A stretch of DNA of 46,595 nt from Lachnospiraceae bacterium UBA2734 (GTDB lineage Bacteria > Bacillota > Clostridia > Lachnospirales > Lachnospiraceae), in contig DEKA01000012.1 of assembly GCA_002353635.1 (NCBI GenBank), forward strand, positions 1 through 46,595, in the 5' to 3' direction. Shown here in pieces: positions 1 to 8,140 of this stretch (positions are counted from its first letter, which is position 1; the number at the start of each line of letters is the position of its first letter). The notes beneath the pieces were generated by a model. That model saw nothing but the letters and a program-made list of their open reading frames with translations. It made no database searches and was not told where the DNA came from. The translations under genes were made by a program, and so were the position numbers.

Positions 1-1232
1 TTCTCAAGCATCGGGCACGGACGGAGCTGGTTTCTGTTGAACGGCTGACCCTCGTGGTAAGCCATGAACAGAGGACTCTGCAGGATCTCGAGGATGGAGC
101 TCGTCTTGATGTTCGCGTTCGAGAAGTGGATGAACACGCAGGGCTCGGCATCTCCGTTCGAGTTGATATGAAAATAGTTGCGGCCTCCGGCAATGCATCC
201 GCCAACGTATTCGCCGTCGTTCTGGAAGTCCATCGGGAAGAACTGGATATCGCTCTTGTCGGATCTGATATAGCGGATGCGGTCGATCATATACCGTCTC
301 TGCTCGACAGTAGGCATCAGCTCAGGCACAGCGTTGTTGCCGACAGGCATGAAGTGGAAGTAGAAGCCGAATCTGGCTCCCTTTCTCTCCAGCATGTGGA
401 AGAAGTCATCGCTCGTTACGGCCTCGACATTTGCCTTTGTGTAGCAGATGGATGTGCCGAATACGATACCGTGGTTCCTCAGAATATCCATCGCGCGCAT
501 TGCTGCGTCAAAGTGACCTGCGCCTCTTCTGGCATCGTTTGTCTCCTCCGTTCCCTCAATGGAGAGAAGGAAGGTGATGTTGCCCAGCTGACGCACGTGC
601 TCTGCCATTTCATCTGTGATCAGCGTCGAGTTGGAGAAGAGTGCGAAGAAGCAGTCGTCGTGCTTCTCAGCCAGCTTGAAAATTTCCTTCATCTTAACGG
701 TAGGCTCACCGCCGGTCAGCATATACAGATGTGCGCCGAGTGCCTTGCCCTCCGTGACGATCTTGTCCATCTCTTCGAAGGTAAGAGATGACTTGTGACC
801 GTAAGTGCCGGACCAGCAGCCGATGCAGTGGAGATTGCAGGCCATGGTGGGATCGAAGAGGATCAGCCACGGGATGTTGCAGTTGTACTTCTTTCTGTTC
901 TCGCGGATTGTCTTTGTGCCGCAGAAGAATGCCTCATAGCCGAGCGTCATGAGCATTCTCTTTGCGTAGTGCGGATCAGTCTCATCGATGACGCGGTTCA
1001 GGAACTTTGTCCAGCGGTTCTCGGGATTGGCAAGATACTTCTTGACCGCATCAAGCGTCTCCTTCTTTGCTCCGTTTCCATAGAATTTTGCGGCGAGATC
1101 AACGACCTGCTCGTAAACCTGTGTTCTTTCATTTACATCTTTGCCTTTAAGGCGATCCCAGTAGCCATCCAGCACGGCGGAGAGTGCCTTGCGCTCAGCT
1201 GCATGTGTCAGATTCTGAATTGTTCCAGCCAT
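1..1232 (-). CDS. Radical SAM protein with SPASM-like C-terminal region (3' end outside window)
   Basis: At least 410 codons read on the minus strand, and the C-terminus runs off the window. The start is the ATG at 1232-1230, with a GGAGGC ribosome site (complement 1237-1242) in front. Residues 132-139 carry the radical SAM cluster motif CNLHCIGC (Cx3Cx2C), followed by the SAM-binding TGGEP motif. Near residues 345-366 a GGCIAGGR segment and a further cysteine (EPCVFIH) resemble a SPASM-type auxiliary cluster region. The protein is therefore expected to bind [4Fe-4S] and cleave S-adenosylmethionine. It resembles a common clostridial radical SAM family of unknown substrate. No peptide substrate or partner gene is visible nearby, so no specific reaction is assigned. 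Confidence 0.85.
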   Translation of the reverse strand, partial: MAGTIQNLTHAAERKALSAVLDGYWDRLKGKDVNERTQVYEQVVDLAAKFYGNGAKKETLDAVKKYLANPENRWTKFLNRVIDETDPHYAKRMLMTLGYEAFFCGTKTIRENRKKYNCNIPWLILFDPTMACNLHCIGCWSGTYGHKSSLTFEEMDKIVTEGKALGAHLYMLTGGEPTVKMKEIFKLAEKHDDCFFALFSNSTLITDEMAEHVRQLGNITFLLSIEGTEETNDARRGAGHFDAAMRAMDILRNHGIVFGTSICYTKANVEAVTSDDFFHMLERKGARFGFYFHFMPVGNNAVPELMPTVEQRRYMIDRIRYIRSDKSDIQFFPMDFQNDGEYVGGCIAGGRNYFHINSNGDAEPCVFIHFSNANIKTSSILEILQSPLFMAYHEGQPFNRNQLRPCPMLE

Positions 1233-1772
1233 ATGTGCCTCCATATCTATATTTCCGCCCGGGGCGGTTTTGTACTGCGGGTATTTTGACAACATCTTTT
1301 CCCTCTTCACTGCAGCACACAGCCTGGGAAAAGAATGGGCCAGATTCCCTCTCATATCTCTGTATTGTAGGCATTTTCGAAAACTGACGCATTGGACAAA
1401 AACGTAAGTTTGTTGCAAGAGGCTGATTATTTCGGACAGTTTGCAGGAAGTGACGGGTACAGATCCTGGGTCATATATGAAAACAGCTTATCTGTCAGCG
1501 CTTCTTCTCAGGATACCGAAAACGGTGCAGTGACATTAAGCAGTTGAAAAATAATTTTCACACCAATAAATCATATTTAGAAAATATTTTCATATTTACT
1601 TTATTTAATTTGATTTATAATCGTAAAAATTAATTATATTACGGAAAATATTTATAATATGATACTAATATATGATTATTGTACGAAAATGGAATAATGA
1701 TACAAATTTGATATTTTATATAAATTTATATATAATATTTTCTGAATTACATGAAGAAAGGAGGCAGTATGT
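1233..1772. other. Intergenic region, very AT-rich in its right half
   Basis: This 540-base gap lies between two divergent genes, so promoters for both should be here. From about 1545 to 1750 the sequence is extremely AT-rich, with several TATAAT-like hexamers (for example near 1616, 1655 and 1735). No single -35/-10 pair stands out. I see no tRNA, riboswitch or convincing ORF. The tract ends in the strong AAGGAGG ribosome site (1758-1764) of the next gene. Confidence 0.5.
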
Positions 1773-2912
1773 ATGAACAATGACCGCATTAAGGTTCTCG
1801 CGACACTGTATATGAACAGATATCATGAACTGATCGAAAAGAAGAACGATGTGAGAGATAAGTGGGCTGCCGTTGGGGCCTGCATCAGGAAGTGGAATCC
1901 GGGAGCTGAAGATTTCGGCAGCATGTTCAGGGACGCGATGTCCAAGGCTGACTTTCTTCTCAATCACGGTGAGGTGAATCAGACAGGGGGGATTTGTGCG
2001 TTGTGTGAGCACGGCCGCACTGAGGAAGTGCGGGAGGCTTTTCTAGATCTGCTCGAAAAGGATGGCGGAGAGATTAACGCCAGACAGGGCAGGGTGAGAG
2101 ATTTCACGAACAAAATCAACGTGATGTTGGAAGAAGAGTTTCCGGACAAGTGGGAGATGCGTCAGAGAATCAGGACGGTGATCAAGTACCTTGGTCTCAT
2201 CCGCCCGGAGGAGAACTACATGCTCCGCGCCTCGGCGGCGGCAGCTTTTGCGGGATACGTGGATTTTGACGATGAGATCGGGTACGACAAGACCCTGAAG
2301 CTGGCCAACTACTACAGGATGTGTGATGACACCGCAGAATATCTGCAGACAAGATCAGATCTTCTGGACATGGTCGGCCGCAGCATGAAGGAGAAGGGGC
2401 AGGAAGCTGCCGAGGCTTTTGACTTTGATACAAAGCTCCATATTCTGACCTACGATCTGATTGATTCGGCGTACAGGTTCGATTTCTACTCAGCACCTGT
2501 CGCCAACCGCAAGTCGAAGATCAGTACAGTTGCGCAGAGAAAGATCGACCGCATGAAGAGCGCCGCACAGCTGATCGATGAGAGAGAGAATATTGTCGAT
2601 CGGTTCGATCAGGTGGCTACAGTTGAGAAGATGGCAAGAATTCCTGAGATGCAGGGGCAGAAGGTCCATCATGTATCTTACGGGGATGGAACGGTCTCGG
2701 AGCAGGACGGCAGGTATCTCATGGTTCTGTTCCCTATCGGCATGAAGAAGTTCGCTCTTCCCGGCGCTGTTGTGAAGGGGTACCTCACAACCGGCGGCAA
2801 TGAGAAGGAGCTGATGACGAAGTGCTCACTCATGGATGAAGTGCAGGTCAGGCGCAAGAAGCTCGAGGATGAGCTGACGAGTATAGACGTGCAGCTGCAG
2901 ATGCTGGCGTGA
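1773..2912 (+). CDS. Hypothetical protein, 379 aa, with C-terminal Tudor-like segment
   Basis: The start ATG lies 8 bases after AAGGAGG (1758-1764). I do not recognise the family as a whole. The protein is charged and mostly helical in appearance, with no signal peptide or membrane segment. Residues about 295-340 contain YGDGTV, then VLFPIGMKKFALPGAVVKGYL-like residues. This pattern (GxGTV, a beta segment, KKFxxP, GYL) resembles small Tudor/SH3-like domains found at helicase C-termini, which is suggestive only. Residues 67-75 hold a CALCEHG pair of cysteines, too little for a zinc site alone. The gene stands alone between an AT-rich promoter region and a strong terminator. Function unknown. 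Confidence 0.75.
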   Translation: MNNDRIKVLATLYMNRYHELIEKKNDVRDKWAAVGACIRKWNPGAEDFGSMFRDAMSKADFLLNHGEVNQTGGICALCEHGRTEEVREAFLDLLEKDGGEINARQGRVRDFTNKINVMLEEEFPDKWEMRQRIRTVIKYLGLIRPEENYMLRASAAAAFAGYVDFDDEIGYDKTLKLANYYRMCDDTAEYLQTRSDLLDMVGRSMKEKGQEAAEAFDFDTKLHILTYDLIDSAYRFDFYSAPVANRKSKISTVAQRKIDRMKSAAQLIDERENIVDRFDQVATVEKMARIPEMQGQKVHHVSYGDGTVSEQDGRYLMVLFPIGMKKFALPGAVVKGYLTTGGNEKELMTKCSLMDEVQVRRKKLEDELTSIDVQLQMLA

Positions 2913-2949
2913 GGCAGCAGGATTCGTTCGCAGCTATATCACAAAAAAT

Positions 2950-2994
2950 AAAAGAGGAGTTTCACACCCGTGCCGGGTGCGAAACTCCTCTTTA
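2950..2994 (+). terminator. Intrinsic terminator hairpin after the 379-aa gene
   Basis: AAAGAGGAGTTTC pairs with GAAACTCCTCTTT, and an inner CACCC/GGGTG continues the stem with one A-C mismatch. The loop is GTGCC. A-rich sequence precedes and a short T run follows, so it could stop transcription from either side. It lies 38 bases past the stop codon. Confidence 0.8.
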
Positions 2995-3090
2995 CGTCGG
3001 TAATATTATCGAGTACGCTTGCCCGGTCTGCGCTCTCGTTATGCATACTGAGCATATTGTATATCTTGATTTTGCAGATAGATAAGCGAA

Positions 3091-3218
3091 GCCAGTAAGC
3101 AGGAAGTCCCTGAGTGCCTTTGCGTGCCGTCGTTGCTTAACGAGGTTTTTCACGAGTTTGGCAACGTGACGAGCCAAGCAAGAGCGGAAGCGTGCCGAAG
3201 GGACTCCTGCTTACTGGC
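3091..3218. repeat. Structured inverted-repeat element of about 128 bases
   Basis: The left arm at 3091-3111 (GCCAGTAAGCAGGAAGTCCC...) is the reverse complement of the right arm at 3199-3218 (AGGGACTCCTGCTTACTGGC), apart from one extra A. The 87 bases between the arms contain further partial pairing (GTCGTTGC with GCAACGTGAC). A 5-base word AAGCG flanks the unit at 3084-3088 and 3219-3223. It lies between the terminator of the upstream gene and the convergent symporter stop. It may be a structured RNA, a bidirectional terminator or a small non-autonomous mobile element. No ORF fits inside. Confidence 0.6.
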
Positions 3219-3244
3219 AAGCGTATGTTAAAAAATTATTGGTA

Positions 3245-4600
3245 TCAGATCAACCCCATAACGAACACGATAATGAACAGTACCGGCAGGATCCAGGTGA
3301 GGTAGAAGCGCATCCAACGGTGCACGCGAAGGCCCTTGCCCTCATTGGCCTCTTTACAGAAGTTGTCGAACCCCCAGCCGATGCGCCTCGTGCAGAAGAG
3401 CGTGATGACAAGGGAGCCCAGCGGCAGGATCAGGTTCGAGACGAGAAAGTCCTCGAGGTCCATGATGCTCGTTCCCTTTCCCATGGGCTGCAGAGCGCTC
3501 AGGATGTTCGGTCCGAGCGCACAAGGCGTGGCCAAGAGGAGCATAAGGATGCAGTTGAAGAGGCAGGACTTCTTTCTGCTCCAGCCGGTCAGATCCATGA
3601 ACATGGCGATGATATTTTCAAAGACACCGATGACAGTAGAGAAGGCCGCGAAGGTCATGAAGACAAAGAACAGGGATCCCCAGAGGCGTCCCCATACCAT
3701 ATGGTTAAAGATGTTGGGCAGTGTTTTGAAAATAAGTGACGGCCCGGCATCCGGCTGCACCCCGTAGGCGAAGCACGCGGGGAAGATGATGAGTCCCGAT
3801 GTGAATGCCACAAAGGTGTCCAGAAAGGCGACATTCACAGATTCTCCGAGGAGCGCCCGCTCCTTGGAGATGTAGCTGCCGAAGATGGCCATGCCGCCCA
3901 TGCCGATGGAGAGGGTGAAGAAGGACTGGTTCATGGCATTCTTGATAACAGTCCAGATGCCAACCTTGCGGATTTCAGCGAGGTTGGGCTTCAGATAGAA
4001 GGAGAGGCCGGCCTGTGCGCCGGGCATCACAATGGAATTGACGGCCAGGACCACCATAATAAGGAGAAGGGCGATCATCATAACCTTTGTCACCTTTTCG
4101 ACACCCTTCTGCAGGCCGAGGCTTAAGATGAAGAAGCCGACGCAGACAGAGATGGCCATGAAGATCCACTGCCGTGCGGGACTTAGCATCATCGCATTGA
4201 ACTGATCAGATATGCCCTGCACATCCAGTCCGTCAAATGTTCCGTCAGCTGTGTAGACAAAGTACTGAAGCATCCACCCGCACACGCAGGTGTAGAACAT
4301 CATGAGGATATAGTTGCCGGCAAATGCAAAATAGCCGTGAATGTGCCATTTTGTCCCCCCGGGCTCCAGCGGGTAATACATGCGGACCGGACTCTTCTGT
4401 GCGGCACGGCCCATGGCGAATTCCATGGTCATGACGGGAACGCCCATGATGGCGAGGAAGACCAGATAAATCAGAACAAAAGCACCGCCTCCGTTCTGGC
4501 CGACGAGCCAGGGGAATTTCCACACGTTGCCGATGCCGATGGCACAGCCTGCAGACAGCAGAATAAAGCCAAGGCGGCTCCCAAGATGTTCTCTCTCCAT
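3245..4600 (-). CDS. Sodium:neurotransmitter symporter (NSS/SNF family) transporter, copy 1
   Basis: A 451-aa polytopic membrane protein of the NSS family, which couples sodium entry to uptake of amino acids or related amines. The N-terminus shows the family's hallmark: a TM1 motif GCAIGIGNVWKFPWL followed by NGGGAFVLIY and a TM2 ending in MEFAMGR. Many hydrophobic segments follow, in line with 11-12 membrane helices. The length is usual for bacterial members. The start ATG at 4600 gives MEREHLGSR, matching the start of the second copy at 12316. The two proteins are identical at most positions but differ widely at synonymous sites, so the duplication is not recent. Substrate unknown. The gene has a long leader upstream. 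Confidence 0.9.
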   Translation of the reverse strand: MEREHLGSRLGFILLSAGCAIGIGNVWKFPWLVGQNGGGAFVLIYLVFLAIMGVPVMTMEFAMGRAAQKSPVRMYYPLEPGGTKWHIHGYFAFAGNYILMMFYTCVCGWMLQYFVYTADGTFDGLDVQGISDQFNAMMLSPARQWIFMAISVCVGFFILSLGLQKGVEKVTKVMMIALLLIMVVLAVNSIVMPGAQAGLSFYLKPNLAEIRKVGIWTVIKNAMNQSFFTLSIGMGGMAIFGSYISKERALLGESVNVAFLDTFVAFTSGLIIFPACFAYGVQPDAGPSLIFKTLPNIFNHMVWGRLWGSLFFVFMTFAAFSTVIGVFENIIAMFMDLTGWSRKKSCLFNCILMLLLATPCALGPNILSALQPMGKGTSIMDLEDFLVSNLILPLGSLVITLFCTRRIGWGFDNFCKEANEGKGLRVHRWMRFYLTWILPVLFIIVFVMGLI

Positions 4601-4603
4601 AAA

Positions 4604-4761
4604 GATGCCTTTCCAGCCGCTCTTGTACGCGGCAGCGCAGGGGATCCCGTTTGGCCTGGACAGACTCAGCTGTGCGTCACTTTCCTACGGTGCGGAAAGA
4701 TTTCTTTCCCGCACTCTCCCCCGTGAATATATTTGACGCTGTGACGCTTCAACGCGCGTCA
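4604..4761 (-). promoter_or_regulatory. Leader of symporter copy 1 with hairpin and TGACGC boxes
   Basis: Read on the minus strand, the leader includes a strong hairpin (GTGCGG-AAAG / CTTTCCCGCAC, 4690-4714) flanked by GGGAGAG and CCGTAGG. Upstream lie three related hexamers on the plus strand: TGACGC at 4734-4739 and 4742-4747, and the inverted GCGTCA at 4756-4761. These could be an operator for an unknown regulator. The hairpin region looks like a folded 5' leader, but I could not match it to a named riboswitch class. Confidence 0.4.
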
Positions 4762-4919
4762 GCACGCAGTCTCTATCTTACTACATTCAGGGAGGTTTGG
4801 CATCTGAATAAATATAAGACGTAAGGTCTTAAGGTCTGCGATTTGATGTGAATTTGCCCTTGAAAACTGTGCCTGAGGTTCAGATGCAACCGCAGATTTG
4901 TGTGCAGCGGATGTGATTT
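4762..4919. other. Remaining spacer between symporter copy 1 and the AraC-type gene
   Basis: With the leader above, the gap between the two minus-strand genes is about 320 bases. The part next to the AraC-type gene's stop codon shows no gene, clear terminator or repeat to my reading. Confidence 0.4.
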
Positions 4920-5699
4920 TCAGACCCCCCGTGCGTATCTTTTGATGTAATCTGACGGCGTACAGCCGACGTAGCTCCTGAAGATCCGGCTGAAGTGATA
5001 TATACTGTTGAATCCGCATTCCTCAGAGATTGATGAGATCGTCCAGCAGCTGCTGAGGAGCAGCCCCTTAGCCTTGTTGATTCTGGACTGGATTACATAC
5101 TGTTTAGGGGACATTGCGAACTCTTTGTGGAAAAGCCGCCGGAAATAGCAGGGACTCAGATTGACCTGCTCTGCGAGATCACTGATGCTCAGAGAAGGAT
5201 CTGTAAAATGTTCATTCATATATTGAATTGCCGGCTCAAGAATATTGCGCTGCCGGCTGTCTGAAGTGGTGGAATCCAGATTTCCAATCATTTGATAGAA
5301 AAGACTCATCGTCTGAAAATAATAATAAGCGGACTTGTAATTCTGGTACTCTTTGATCACAGAATATGTATGCAGAAAATTATAGCTGTCATCATTCGAG
5401 ATATCAAAAGTTTGAAATTCCTTAGGCACAGAATCCCCCTGACATTGAAAATCAATCAGCGGGAATTTGCCGTTGCTGATCCCATACAGCATGTATGTCT
5501 GATCCTTTGGTAAAAGGATAGCATGATTGTAGTCGGAGATATATTCACATCCATTGTGGATATACACAATTTTTCCTCCAGGCGTCTCACAGAATGATAT
5601 ACCATATCCCTTTCGGTTGGAGATCTGACGTTTGATTCCGGGAATGATAGGAATGGTCATAATATCGAATAATTGTGTGACAACAATTTCTCCAATCAT
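4920..5699 (-). CDS. AraC/XylS-type transcriptional regulator
   Basis: A 259-aa protein. The C-terminal 100 residues form the double helix-turn-helix DNA-binding unit of AraC proteins: SISDLAEQVNLSPCYFRRLF, then ISSISEECGFNSIYHFSRIF, ending in TPSDYIKRYA. The N-terminal 150 residues are the expected ligand-sensing half, with no recognised effector site. The ribosome site AGGAGAG (complement about 5706-5712) is repeated 15 bases further upstream as part of a short direct repeat. The gene is divergent from the dehydroquinase-like/TRAP operon. By the usual arrangement it probably activates that operon when its substrate is present, though this is inference from position. Confidence 0.9.
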   Translation of the reverse strand: MIGEIVVTQLFDIMTIPIIPGIKRQISNRKGYGISFCETPGGKIVYIHNGCEYISDYNHAILLPKDQTYMLYGISNGKFPLIDFQCQGDSVPKEFQTFDISNDDSYNFLHTYSVIKEYQNYKSAYYYFQTMSLFYQMIGNLDSTTSDSRQRNILEPAIQYMNEHFTDPSLSISDLAEQVNLSPCYFRRLFHKEFAMSPKQYVIQSRINKAKGLLLSSCWTISSISEECGFNSIYHFSRIFRSYVGCTPSDYIKRYARGV

Positions 5700-5843
5700 C
5701 TTATTCTCTCCTGAAATTATTCTCTCCTAAAACGGCCGGTCTTTCCCTTACCAGATGTTCCTGCCAAAATGATAAAAATACAGAGCGATTAATATTGACG
5801 CAAGTTCTGTATCGAAATGATCAAAACAGGCGTGTTTAGAACA

Positions 5844-5872
5844 TTGAACATGAATTATTTAATTAATACAAT
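5844..5872 (+). promoter_or_regulatory. Predicted sigma-A promoter of the TRAP/dehydroquinase-like operon
   Basis: TTGAAC at 5844-5849 and TACAAT at 5867-5872 are separated by exactly 17 bases. The site lies about 110 bases upstream of the first gene's start and downstream of the divergent AraC-type gene. Just upstream, GTTCT and AGAAC (about 5803-5840) form a loose inverted pair that could be an operator. Confidence 0.6.
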
Positions 5873-5983
5873 GAAGACAAGATGAAAAGCTGATATACAT
5901 AAAATGTGCACAATAAAAGTATACCACAAAGCTTTTTTTCAGAAGGGCGCTCGAATCATTTTCCGGAGAACAGGAGGCACGAA

Positions 5984-6763
5984 TTGAGCAAGCAATCATT
6001 CCTTGACTGCAAAAAGCCGCTGCTGACTGCCATGATCCAGAAACCGGACCCGGACAGCTGCATTTCTGCGATCCGCAATGCTGTCTATGATGGGGCAGAG
6101 GCGTTCGGATTTCAGATCTGTGAGCTGAAGCGGGAGTACAGGGATGAAGAAACACTCCGGCATATTTTCAGTTACTGCGGAAGCCATCCGATTTACATCA
6201 CAAACTACAGACAAAGGTACAGCGATAAGGTATCGGATGAAGACAGAACTGAGGAAATGCTGACAGCCATGAGGGCGGGGGCTGTTCTTATGGATGTCAT
6301 GGGAGATCTGTACTGTCCGGATCCAAGGCAGCTGACCTATGACGCAGAGGCTGTGAAAAAACAAAAGGAGCTGATTCACGAGATTCACGATATGGGCGGA
6401 GAGGTACTGATGTCAGCACATATTTGGGAATTTGTCCCAGGCAATGAAATCGTGAAGATGGCACAGGAGATGGAAGCCAGGGGAGCGGACATCGCCAAGA
6501 TTGTGACAATGGCCAACAATATGGACGAACTGCAGAGCAATATTGACACACTCTTTGCACTCAGACAAAAGCTCAGCATTCCGTTTGTATTTCTGGCCAA
6601 TGGGGCTTACTGCAAGTATCAGAGGATCATTGCACCGATGCTGGGCTCTTGGCTGGTAATGTGCGTGTCGCGCTATGACAGTATCACAACGAAAGAGCAG
6701 CCGCTCCTTCGGAATACCAAAATTGCATTTGACAACATCGATGTAGACCCTTACAGAGTCTGA
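5984..6763 (+). CDS. Type I 3-dehydroquinate dehydratase-like (AroD-like) protein
   Basis: The start chosen is TTG 5984, because AGGAGG at 5972-5977 precedes it. An in-frame ATG at 5906 lacks a ribosome site. This gives 259 aa, close to type I AroD length. Family features seen are an early CELKRE glutamate, MSAHIWEF with His146, and IAKIVTMA with Lys172. The 26-residue spacing nearly equals that of the catalytic His and Schiff-base Lys of type I enzymes. The C-terminal MGKxGxxSR substrate-binding region is not recognisable, so the substrate may differ from 3-dehydroquinate. It heads an operon with a TRAP transporter and two dehydrogenases. The window also has a separate type II AroQ beside aroE, so this copy is probably catabolic. 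Confidence 0.8.
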   Translation: MSKQSFLDCKKPLLTAMIQKPDPDSCISAIRNAVYDGAEAFGFQICELKREYRDEETLRHIFSYCGSHPIYITNYRQRYSDKVSDEDRTEEMLTAMRAGAVLMDVMGDLYCPDPRQLTYDAEAVKKQKELIHEIHDMGGEVLMSAHIWEFVPGNEIVKMAQEMEARGADIAKIVTMANNMDELQSNIDTLFALRQKLSIPFVFLANGAYCKYQRIIAPMLGSWLVMCVSRYDSITTKEQPLLRNTKIAFDNIDVDPYRV

Positions 6764-6839
6764 GCCAAAAATTATAAGACAGGAGCTCTGTAATGTGTCC
6801 TGTCAGGGGTCAAAATTTAAATATGTATGGGAGGAAAAT

Positions 6840-7946
6840 ATGTTAAAGCAAGTTGTATCTGCAATGACAATGGCAGCTATCGCTGCTTCTTTATTAATCG
6901 GATGTGGCAGTTCCACATCTTCGTCCACAGCATCGTCCTCAGGCAGCTCTTCGGGAAACAGTGCTTCATCAGCATCTTCCACAGAAGCTGCAGCGGCGAA
7001 TACACAGGCTGCTGCGGCTGCACCTGCTGATGCCGTTACCATCAAGGTCAGCAGTTCAGAGACACAGGCAGATGTCAAGTGTCAGGTTCTGGATGAATTT
7101 GAGAAAGAAGTTGTCGACAAGACTGGCGGAGCTGTTCAGTTCGAAAATTATTATTCCAATGAGCTTGGTTCTCTTGATGACGTCGTGGAACAGGTCTCGA
7201 CCGGTGCCAACATCATGGTCTCTACATCTGGCGATTTCTTTGCGGATTATGGATGCCCGGACATCGCTTCGCTGGCCGTCTTCTATGCTCTGCCGACAAC
7301 GGATGCCGTGCAGAAGATGAATGACTCTGATCTTTTCAAATCCTGGTGTGATCAGGTTGAGAAGTCTTCCGGCATTAAGATCCTCTGCTGCAACTGGGCA
7401 GCGGCGCCCCGCAATATTATTTCCACCAAGCCGATCAACAGTGTTGCAGACATCAAGAACCTGAAGATCCGTGTTCCCGGAGCCGCGGCAGATGCCTTTT
7501 TCAGCAATCTTGGCGCTGCAACTGTCACAATGCCGTTCTCAGATGTCTATACAGGACTGCAGCAGGGAACAATCGAAGCTGCAGAGGCTTCATTGTCCGG
7601 ACTGTACACATATTCTCTTCAGGAAGTGGCCAAGAATGTTTATCTCTCCCAGCACTCTTTTGCACCAACATGTTTTGCTATGAGCTCTGACGTATGGAAC
7701 TCGATCTCTCCGGAGAACCAGAAAATTTTCCAGGATGCCCTTGTTGAGTATGGCAAGGAGTTCACACAGAAATGTCAGGAAACTGATGCTGACTATCAGA
7801 AGAAGATGGAAGACGCCGGTGTGAAGTTTGTTACACCTTCTGACGATGACAAGAGTGCAATGCAGAAGGCCGGCGCAGCGTCGTTCTCCGCTTTTCCGAA
7901 TATCTCTGCTGACATTTCTGATCAGATCGCGAAAATCATCAACTAG
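6840..7946 (+). CDS. dctP: TRAP transporter substrate-binding lipoprotein DctP
   Basis: The start ATG 6840 follows GGGAGG (6829-6834). An in-frame upstream start at 6795 would bury the signal sequence. The 368-aa protein begins with a lipoprotein signal ending in the lipobox LLIGC, then a serine/alanine-rich linker of about 40 residues. The body shows the DctP pattern: VSTGANIMVSTSGDFF, the DIKNLKIRVP segment whose arginine normally binds the ligand carboxylate, and GLQQGTIEAAEASL. It should capture an organic acid outside the membrane and deliver it to DctQM. The ligand cannot be read from sequence. It is the second gene of the AroD-like operon. Confidence 0.93.
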   Translation: MLKQVVSAMTMAAIAASLLIGCGSSTSSSTASSSGSSSGNSASSASSTEAAAANTQAAAAAPADAVTIKVSSSETQADVKCQVLDEFEKEVVDKTGGAVQFENYYSNELGSLDDVVEQVSTGANIMVSTSGDFFADYGCPDIASLAVFYALPTTDAVQKMNDSDLFKSWCDQVEKSSGIKILCCNWAAAPRNIISTKPINSVADIKNLKIRVPGAAADAFFSNLGAATVTMPFSDVYTGLQQGTIEAAEASLSGLYTYSLQEVAKNVYLSQHSFAPTCFAMSSDVWNSISPENQKIFQDALVEYGKEFTQKCQETDADYQKKMEDAGVKFVTPSDDDKSAMQKAGAASFSAFPNISADISDQIAKIIN

Positions 7947-7995
7947 TCAGATATTCGCTATTATGTTCCACTTCTAAAGTTTCTTTACTTTTCCG

Positions 7996-8021
7996 GGGGC
8001 TCTTTCGCTGGGAAGAGCCCC
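7996..8021 (+). promoter_or_regulatory. Intercistronic hairpin between dctP and dctQ
   Basis: GGGGCTCTT pairs perfectly with AAGAGCCCC around an 8-base loop. No long T run follows, so it is more likely a partial terminator or mRNA-stabilising stem. Such stems often keep binding-protein levels above those of the permease. It lies in the 194-base gap between dctP and dctQ. Confidence 0.6.
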
Positions 8022-8140
8022 AGAGCATAATTCCCGCTTCTGCTCATAGCGATCTTCTCCCTGCAGGCGGGTACAGCATGGATTTATTTTCAGACCTGTG
8101 AGCCAACAAGGAGATAATGTGGTCAGGAGAGGAGCATCTC

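Noticed and set aside
54..791. Plus-strand frame of 245 codons at the left edge
   Set aside because: It is antisense to the radical SAM gene, whose motifs are unmistakable on the minus strand.
1769..1783. ATG 1769 as a start codon
   Set aside because: It opens a frame of only four codons before TGA; ATG 1773 has the better ribosome-site spacing and the long frame.
3084..3223. The 3091-3218 element as an insertion sequence
   Set aside because: It is far too short and has no transposase. The flanking AAGCG words are not positioned exactly at the arm ends, so target duplication is unproven.
4604..4730. Glycine riboswitch before symporter copy 1
   Set aside because: GGGAGAG, a hairpin and CCGTAGG superficially recall the class, but the conserved core and second-half sequences do not match.
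5906..5983. ATG 5906 as the start of the AroD-like gene
   Set aside because: There is no ribosome site before it, and the added 26 residues match nothing in the family, while TTG 5984 follows AGGAGG.
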